From Affinundibacterium fentianense (GTDB taxonomy: Bacteria > Pseudomonadota > Gammaproteobacteria > Burkholderiales > Burkholderiaceae_D): a stretch of 64,000 bases of DNA. The notes under the pieces are model-generated. The model was not told the DNA's origin. It was given only the letters and a program-made list of their open reading frames with translations, and made no database searches. Made by a program: the position numbers and the translations under genes. Positions 58,423-64,000 of this stretch are shown one piece after another. The DNA is taken from positions 62,001 to 126,000 of the forward strand of contig NZ_JAGSPJ010000007.1 of assembly GCF_018139545.1 (NCBI RefSeq). Reading direction: 5' to 3'. Numbering within the stretch: the stretch's first letter is position 1; the number at the start of each line of letters is the position of its first letter.

Positions 58423-60375
58423 ATGTCGAGAGCTTTGCTGCGTTTTGCTGCAATTTTGACGGTTTTGCTCGTCACGATTTTTTCGCGCCAACTCTTCCCA
58501 GACTTCACAGCACCAATCGAAAATACCCTTAGCGATTGGCGTACTCGGGCTGCCATTCAGTATAGTGATTGGCAGGCACATTCTGCAAAATTGGATCGCT
58601 ACGAACAGCGACTAGTGTTGATTGATATTGACGAAAAGAGCGTTGCAGAGCAGGGGCCTTGGCCTTGGCCGCGAGATAAGGTGGCAGCATTGATCGCGAA
58701 TTTGGTCGATCACTATGGCGTCGCTGGCGTTGCACTCGACATCGTATTTCCCGAAGCGCGAAATCAAGACAAAATATTGGCGGAGCAAATGCAAAGGCCG
58801 GAAATTACTGGCGCTGTTGTTTATGACTTGCAGGATCGGCGATTACCTGAATTGTCTGGTCGTCTGCCAGAATCCTATCCGATTCAATTGGCAGTGAACG
58901 CCCCACGTTTTAGTGGTATTCCCGTGACCAGTAATCACGCGGCAATCATGCCTGCGCGAGTCGGACATATTACCCCTATCTATGATGCCGATGGCTCTAT
59001 CCGACACGTTCCGCCCATCTTGTGTCAACGCAATGCTACGGTGATGTGTCGCCCTCTATTGGAAATCCAAGCATTTGCGGCACTCATGGAAAATCCCAAT
59101 TTTAAGTTGCAGGCGGGTACGGGATTGTTTGCTGCGTCATGGGAACTATTGATTCAAGATGGACCGGAAGCGGTGGTCGCAACGATACCACTCAACAAAG
59201 ATGGTGCAATCGTTGTGCCATACCGCCATTCGCAGCATGATTGGTTGGCAATCTCTGCGAGCGATATTTTGGAGCGGCGTTCTTCTTCGAAAGCACTAAA
59301 AGGAACAATTGCGCTGATTGGTTCGACTGCTTTGGGCATGGCTGACGTCATCGTGACGCCCTCTAACCCAGAGGCCTCCGGCATGATCGCTCATGCGGAG
59401 GTCTTATCTGCACTATTTGATGAGGGATTTATTTTTGAGCCACGCTGGGTAAGTTTGTTAGTTTTTATTATCTTATTGCCTTTGGTGCTGGTCTTGGAGT
59501 TCGCCATGCGTCGAATCAAGCGCCCTGCGGTATTGACCTTGTTTTATCCGTCATGGCTGGCATTCGCGTGGAGTGGCAGCATGCTGATTGCCATGGTGTG
59601 TTTTATTCAATGGAAATGGCAAATTCCTTTAACCCCATTATTTTTATTTCCACCGTTGATGATTTTGACTGCAATTTTGTTTGCATTGCATCGTTCAAAT
59701 ATAGAACGCGTCGGGGTGTTTGGGCTACTTGCCACTTATTTGCCAAAAGAAGTCGCAAAGCGTTTAACCACAACAGAAGGCGGGTCAAAGAAACCTAATA
59801 CGGCACTTGACGCAACACGACGTGAAATCACGGTGTTATTTGCCGATATTCGAGGGTTCACTGGCTTGGTTGAGAATGCAAGGCCTGAGGTGGTTGCGAT
59901 CTTGATGCATAAAATATTTAGCGAAATGGCGGCTGCCGTGGTAAATCATCATGGGACGATCGACAAATTTATTGGCGATGCTGTGATGGCGTTTTGGAAT
60001 GCGCCCGAAGATGACCCCGAGCATGCTTTGCATGCATTTGCCGCTGCGAAAGAAATGCACCAAAGGATAGTTCATCTCGATACGTTTTGCCGTAGTTTAG
60101 GCATTGAACCTGTCAGTGTTGGTATTGGAATTGAAACGGGCCTCGCTTTGGTCGGTAACTTTGGTTCCGAGCATCGACGCACCTACACAGCGTTAGGGGA
60201 GGCTGTCGTGTTGGCGAGTCGGATTGAAGGCCTCTCGGCACAGTATCAAGCTCACATTTTGATCGGTGCGCGGTGCGCGAGCTTCTTGCCGCAGGCTGGC
60301 TTGCGACATTTAGGTTCTGCAACGATACGTGGCAGGCTGCAATCGGTGGATGTGTTTGCACCCAAAGAGGATTGA
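58423..60375 (+). CDS. CHASE2-domain adenylate/guanylate cyclase
   Basis: 650-aa membrane cyclase. TM1 (about 8-25) leads to the extracytoplasmic CHASE2 sensor (about 30-310), closed by three hydrophobic helices (about 340-430). The cyclase domain (about 465-650) has VLFADIRGFTGLVE with the metal Asp, DKFIGDAVMAFWNAP with the second Asp, and later VGIGIETGLALVGNFG; it appears catalytically complete. Substrate preference (ATP or GTP) was not resolved. It would make the cyclic nucleotide that the nearby Crp/Fnr protein could bind. Confidence 0.9.
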   Translation: MSRALLRFAAILTVLLVTIFSRQLFPDFTAPIENTLSDWRTRAAIQYSDWQAHSAKLDRYEQRLVLIDIDEKSVAEQGPWPWPRDKVAALIANLVDHYGVAGVALDIVFPEARNQDKILAEQMQRPEITGAVVYDLQDRRLPELSGRLPESYPIQLAVNAPRFSGIPVTSNHAAIMPARVGHITPIYDADGSIRHVPPILCQRNATVMCRPLLEIQAFAALMENPNFKLQAGTGLFAASWELLIQDGPEAVVATIPLNKDGAIVVPYRHSQHDWLAISASDILERRSSSKALKGTIALIGSTALGMADVIVTPSNPEASGMIAHAEVLSALFDEGFIFEPRWVSLLVFIILLPLVLVLEFAMRRIKRPAVLTLFYPSWLAFAWSGSMLIAMVCFIQWKWQIPLTPLFLFPPLMILTAILFALHRSNIERVGVFGLLATYLPKEVAKRLTTTEGGSKKPNTALDATRREITVLFADIRGFTGLVENARPEVVAILMHKIFSEMAAAVVNHHGTIDKFIGDAVMAFWNAPEDDPEHALHAFAAAKEMHQRIVHLDTFCRSLGIEPVSVGIGIETGLALVGNFGSEHRRTYTALGEAVVLASRIEGLSAQYQAHILIGARCASFLPQAGLRHLGSATIRGRLQSVDVFAPKED

Positions 60376-60579
60376 TTTCGATTGTATCAGTCGATAGATT
60401 AAATTCGCTTTAAACTGGATCGCATTGAACGAAAGTCCAATGACACCCAGAGTCGAATCGAGTTGCAAGCGAAAACAGGCAAAATCACTGATCTTTATCG
60501 AGAAATGATGAGGAAACCTATTTTTGTTTTTGAATGCGTATTATAATTCTGCCAATTTTGCTTTTGCACACGATTCTCT

Positions 60580-61944
60580 ATGCGCTTGGTTTGGTTCCTT
60601 TCTCTGCTATGTAGCCTGCTTGCTTTGCCCTGTGTGGCACAAGCACAAAAGCTAGCGGAACCAAGCGATAGCCTCATTCAGTATCTCAAAACTTTCCCAA
60701 AAGCCTACGATCTCTTTGCCGGCGCCAATTATGTTGAGGCGCAGCAAGCCCTAGAAAACGAGTTAGCCTCACATGAGAATGAGGCCAATTATTTCAATGT
60801 CTTGGGCGTGCTTCAGTTAAAGCAACAAAATTACCTAGGTGCTGCAGCCTCCTTCGAGCGCGCCGTATTGATTGATCCCAGTAATGCGGGTTCTTGGATG
60901 GATTTAGCGATTGCGACTTTGGAGACGGGTAATTTAGGAAGCGCGAGTAGTTACTTCGACTATATAGAAGTGACATTCAAGCCGAGCAAAGATATCCAGC
61001 AAGTGATCGATGGCTATAAGCGCTTTATCCAGAAAGCGAAGGAGCCTAAGAAAAAATTACGTTATACCGCTGAATTCGGTGTGGGGCGGGATTCGAATGC
61101 AAACAGTGGATTGCAATCTGCCTATATTCCGATCACATTTGGTTCCGATCGAGTGAATTTGCCGTTGGACCCATCCTATCAAGCTCGCAGTGATCAATAT
61201 GTCGCGGCAGCCTTGCAGGCACGCTACGACAGTCCATTTGATGTGCCCGGTTTAGAGATGAATGCTTCCGTGAAGCGTCGTGGCTATCAGCGTGAACGCG
61301 ATTTTTCGACGACAGAGTTGTCAGGAAACGTCGGGTGGCAGCGTCCGAGCCCTCTTGGCTTAGTTGGTGTAACCGCTTTCACGGACGTGAGTTGGCTCGG
61401 TGATAAGGGCTTATTACGTGATTTTCGCCTCAGTGGCAGCATCGAACGTTCCTGGCGCGATTGCTTTTATGGCGCGTCCTTAGAAAATGAATGGCGTCGG
61501 TACATGGGATTGCATTCTCAAGATGCCGATTTGCGATGGGCACAATTAGCGGGCGCTTGTAAAATGCCTATCGCAGGAAAAGCGCTCCAAGCGACGATCG
61601 TTGCCCGTTATGGAAATGATTTGCCTACTCGTCAACGTGCCGGTGGCAAAACTCGTCGTAAAGAAGTGGTTGCCCAGCTCGGTGCTGTATTTCGTCCACA
61701 GTGGCGTTTTGATTTGAGCTGGAATGCAGCGTTTGCGCTCGACAGTGAGGGTTATAGCCCACTTTTAGAAAATAACGCCCGCCGCCAAGTGACCCGTCGA
61801 ACTGCACGAATCCAATTGACGAAAACACTGAATGCCGATCTTGACCTCTTTTTTCGCGTCGATGACAGCAGCATTGCGTCCAATATTCTTTTATTTTCTC
61901 AAAAAGCCAAGTCTTTTAATCTAGGCTTGCAGCGTCGTTTTTAG
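60580..61944 (+). CDS. TPR plus outer-membrane beta-barrel protein
   Basis: 454 aa. Signal peptide (LLALPCVAQA) then two or three TPRs (about 45-145: YFNVLGVLQLKQQNYLGAAASFERAVLIDPSNA). A barrel of about 14 strands follows (about 160-454), starting YTAEFGVGRDSNANSG and ending FNLGLQRRF with terminal Phe. The layout matches TPR-plus-barrel translocators such as Slam/DUF560. The next gene encodes a giant surface protein, so a role in its export or display is plausible but not shown. Confidence 0.8.
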   Translation: MRLVWFLSLLCSLLALPCVAQAQKLAEPSDSLIQYLKTFPKAYDLFAGANYVEAQQALENELASHENEANYFNVLGVLQLKQQNYLGAAASFERAVLIDPSNAGSWMDLAIATLETGNLGSASSYFDYIEVTFKPSKDIQQVIDGYKRFIQKAKEPKKKLRYTAEFGVGRDSNANSGLQSAYIPITFGSDRVNLPLDPSYQARSDQYVAAALQARYDSPFDVPGLEMNASVKRRGYQRERDFSTTELSGNVGWQRPSPLGLVGVTAFTDVSWLGDKGLLRDFRLSGSIERSWRDCFYGASLENEWRRYMGLHSQDADLRWAQLAGACKMPIAGKALQATIVARYGNDLPTRQRAGGKTRRKEVVAQLGAVFRPQWRFDLSWNAAFALDSEGYSPLLENNARRQVTRRTARIQLTKTLNADLDLFFRVDDSSIASNILLFSQKAKSFNLGLQRRF

Positions 61945-62258
61945 CCAGAAAACCACATTTCATTGGCAAATACAAACTTAAAGTAAATTCTTACAATGTA
62001 CATACAAACAAGTGTTTACATTGCAATCCTGTTCTGAAGTAAAATCTTGGACTACTGCGCATGTCAGTTTCAAACAATAAAAAAGTTTGTTAAGCAGTAA
62101 TTTCGCAGCAAGACCTGTTGTATTTACGAAAAAAAGTTGTAAACGTGATGTATGTCACATTTATTTCTGTTGTCTGTATTTACTATACCGTCGACAAGTG
62201 AGTCAACAGGGCTTACTTGCTGTTTTTTTAAATTAATTTCCTTTTAGGAGTTACACAC
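61945..62258. promoter_or_regulatory. Control region of the DUF4214 surface-protein gene
   Basis: 314 bp, A/T-rich, no gene. It holds a CRP-type site with half-sites CGTGA and TCACA (62144-62159, GTGA-N6-TCAC core), about 100 bp before the start. TTTTAGGAG is the ribosome binding site. Confidence 0.5.
62144..62159. promoter_or_regulatory. CRP-type site (one mismatch) upstream of the DUF4214 gene
   Basis: CGTGA-TGTATG-TCACA differs from TGTGA-N6-TCACA by one base. It has the same spacing as the perfect site upstream of gmd. Confidence 0.55.
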
Positions 62259-64000
62259 ATGGCTGTTACTACACAAATGCGCACGCAAGTGGCCCAGTTG
62301 TACGTCTCCCTCTTCGGCCGCGCGCCAGAGGCAGATGGCTTGGGTTACTGGGTGAGCCAATTAGATTCAGGTAAAACGTTCCAAGCGCTTGCACAAGATA
62401 TGTTCAACGTCGCTCCAGCACGTGTTTACTATCCTGCATACCTGACGAACCAAGAAATCGTTGCTAAGTTCTACGTGAACGTATTGGGCCGTGCTGCAGA
62501 CCAACAAGGTTTGGACTACTGGACAGCACGTTTGAATACATTGAGCGCAGGCGCGACAACGAAAGCAACTGCTCAAGGTACATTGATCACTGAGTTGTTG
62601 ACAGCAGTTGTTAACTACTCTGGTACAGACGCAGCTGCGTTGACATCCCAATCTTTGTTGAACAACAAAGTAGCGGTTGGCTTGCACTACGCTGTTGATT
62701 TGAACGGCAATGACGTCGCATTTGCTTCTTCCTTGTTGCCATTGGTTTCTGCTGGTGCAGGCGGTACTGCAGCTGCTAACCAAGCAATTGAAGCAACAAA
62801 CGCAAAAGTGTTGACAAACAACATCGACAAATTTGCTGCAAACGTATTCACAGCAGTGCCAGTCTACACACCAGGCGGCAATGATTTGATCAACAGCTTG
62901 CAAGACGAAGATGAATTGACAGGCGTTGGTACAAACCCAACTTTGAATGCAACAATCGGTAATACAAATGACTCTTCAGAAGGCACAATCACGCCAACTC
63001 TGAAAGGTATCGAAACTGCGAAGATCCAAGTAACTGGCTCTATCAGCGGTATCAATTTCCAAGATTCAACTGGCTTGAAAACTTTGGAAGTATCTCGTAT
63101 CACTGCAGACAACACGAATGTTTCTTTCTCTGATTTGGATAAGACAACAACGAACTTGACATTGTCCAATGCAACTCGTAACGGCAGCGTTGAATTCAAC
63201 TACCGTGAAGACGTATTGACAGCGACAGACGACGTATTGAACGTCAACTTGAACAATGTTCGTTTGCACAATATCGCTATCTCTGAAGGTGGCGACAGCT
63301 CCGAAGATAAAGGTTACGGTTTCACAACAGTGAACGCAACAATCACTGGCTCAGCTAACGTTGATACATTGTCGATCGCTTATCCAAACAACGAAGCAGA
63401 AGACTCTATCGATGCTGATGGCGTACAACACTTGAAACAAACGATCAATTTCGATGCGAAAGCTGGCACAGAAATCAATGGTTTGAACACAGGCGCAGAA
63501 ATCATCACTTTGAAAGCTGGTGCAGACGTATTGTTCGGTGAAGAAGAAGCTGAAATCGGCTTGATGGATTCTTCCGCTAACATGGAAGCAAACCGTGGCG
63601 TAATGGATGGCAACTTGGAAAGCTTCACGATCACTGGTACTGGTGATGTGAGCGCAGTTGTTCACCTCGAAAGCGTTGCTGGTTTGACAGTCAATGGTTC
63701 TGCAATGACTGGCGATTTGGCATTGAGCGTTGTCAATCACTCTGGTGAAGACGATGCTGACCAAGCTTTGGTTGTGTCCTCTGGTTCAGGCGACGACTTG
63801 ATCGCTTTGGGCGATGGCGCTGACTTCGGCGGCTCTATCACAACAAACGCAGGCGTGGATAAAGTGTCTATCAACGGTAACGTTGGTAATGCTGCATTGT
63901 CTGGCAAAATCGATACAGGCGCAGGTAACGATACAGTAACTGCAACTGATTTGCGTGCGACAGCAGGTGACGTTGCTAAAGGCAACTCTACTTTCGGTCA
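62259..64000 (+). CDS. DUF4214/RTX-like surface protein (partial, truncated at right edge)
   Basis: 580 codons visible with no stop. The first 120 residues hold two DUF4214 units: VAQLYVSLFGRAPEADGLGYW and VAKFYVNVLGRAADQQGLDYW. Then follows a long beta-rich, Thr/Asn/Asp/Gly-rich body. Near the right edge RTX-like turns appear (SGSGDDLIALGDGAD, DTGAGNDTV). There is no Sec signal peptide, so type I secretion is likely for this class. Codon use is as biased as in the porin, suggesting very high expression. It may be an S-layer-like protein; inference only. Confidence 0.85.
   Translation, partial: MAVTTQMRTQVAQLYVSLFGRAPEADGLGYWVSQLDSGKTFQALAQDMFNVAPARVYYPAYLTNQEIVAKFYVNVLGRAADQQGLDYWTARLNTLSAGATTKATAQGTLITELLTAVVNYSGTDAAALTSQSLLNNKVAVGLHYAVDLNGNDVAFASSLLPLVSAGAGGTAAANQAIEATNAKVLTNNIDKFAANVFTAVPVYTPGGNDLINSLQDEDELTGVGTNPTLNATIGNTNDSSEGTITPTLKGIETAKIQVTGSISGINFQDSTGLKTLEVSRITADNTNVSFSDLDKTTTNLTLSNATRNGSVEFNYREDVLTATDDVLNVNLNNVRLHNIAISEGGDSSEDKGYGFTTVNATITGSANVDTLSIAYPNNEAEDSIDADGVQHLKQTINFDAKAGTEINGLNTGAEIITLKAGADVLFGEEEAEIGLMDSSANMEANRGVMDGNLESFTITGTGDVSAVVHLESVAGLTVNGSAMTGDLALSVVNHSGEDDADQALVVSSGSGDDLIALGDGADFGGSITTNAGVDKVSINGNVGNAALSGKIDTGAGNDTVTATDLRATAGDVAKGNSTFG

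Noticed and set aside
62367..63985. Several minus-strand ORFs inside the DUF4214 gene, some Cys-rich
   Set aside because: They are mirror frames of a codon-biased gene: GCA and ACA read backwards give TGC and TGT (Cys). No ribosome binding site or family match.

Overview
The window looks like a chromosomal origin region from a lower-GC betaproteobacterium of the Oxalobacteraceae type, for example Undibacterium-like. That taxonomic call is an inference. It rests on the porin and signal-peptide style, the gene order around dnaA, the metX-metW-ampG order and a COQ7-type ubiquinone hydroxylase. No IS element, prophage, CRISPR array, tRNA or rRNA was recognised.

Layout. 1-4791 (minus): gyrB (partial), dnaN and dnaA, with three REP-like palindromes in the gaps around dnaN. 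4792-5486: probable oriC with a perfect DnaA box and the rpmH promoter. 5487-9987 (plus): rpmH, rnpA, yidD, yidC and mnmE, the classic ribosome/RNase P/membrane-insertase/tRNA-modification set. 10061-12799: a six-module Ig-like autotransporter. 13146-36527: mostly housekeeping and metabolic genes. These are two methyltransferase/DUF genes, a porin plus PstS-like pair, a LysR/HPPD/VOC tyrosine-catabolism locus, a GAF-GAF-GGDEF-EAL protein, small membrane proteins, a DEDD nuclease, uvrD, coq7, a major porin, a DUF5916 protein, metX-metW-ampG, an M48 protease and exonuclease III.

36672-55714 is a surface polysaccharide locus interrupted only by pyrE. It encodes GDP-mannose supply (manC), conversion to GDP-6-deoxy-D-mannose (gmd, rmd), two single-domain GT4 glycosyltransferases, two giant multi-GT4 proteins (1247 and 1097 aa), an ABC exporter (wzm, and wzt with a C-terminal glycan-recognition-type domain), a coiled-coil methyltransferase and an acyltransferase. 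The gene set resembles the D-rhamnan (A-band) O-polysaccharide pathway. The coiled-coil methyltransferase is a candidate chain terminator read by Wzt.

55745-64000 holds a Crp/Fnr regulator, a FecR-domain protein, a CHASE2 adenylate/guanylate cyclase, a TPR plus beta-barrel outer-membrane protein, and the start of a large DUF4214/RTX-like surface protein cut by the window edge. CRP-type palindromes lie upstream of gmd (perfect TGTGA-N6-TCACA) and upstream of the DUF4214 gene (one mismatch). The most interesting hypothesis here is that a locally encoded cyclic-nucleotide circuit controls both the polysaccharide and the protein surface layer.
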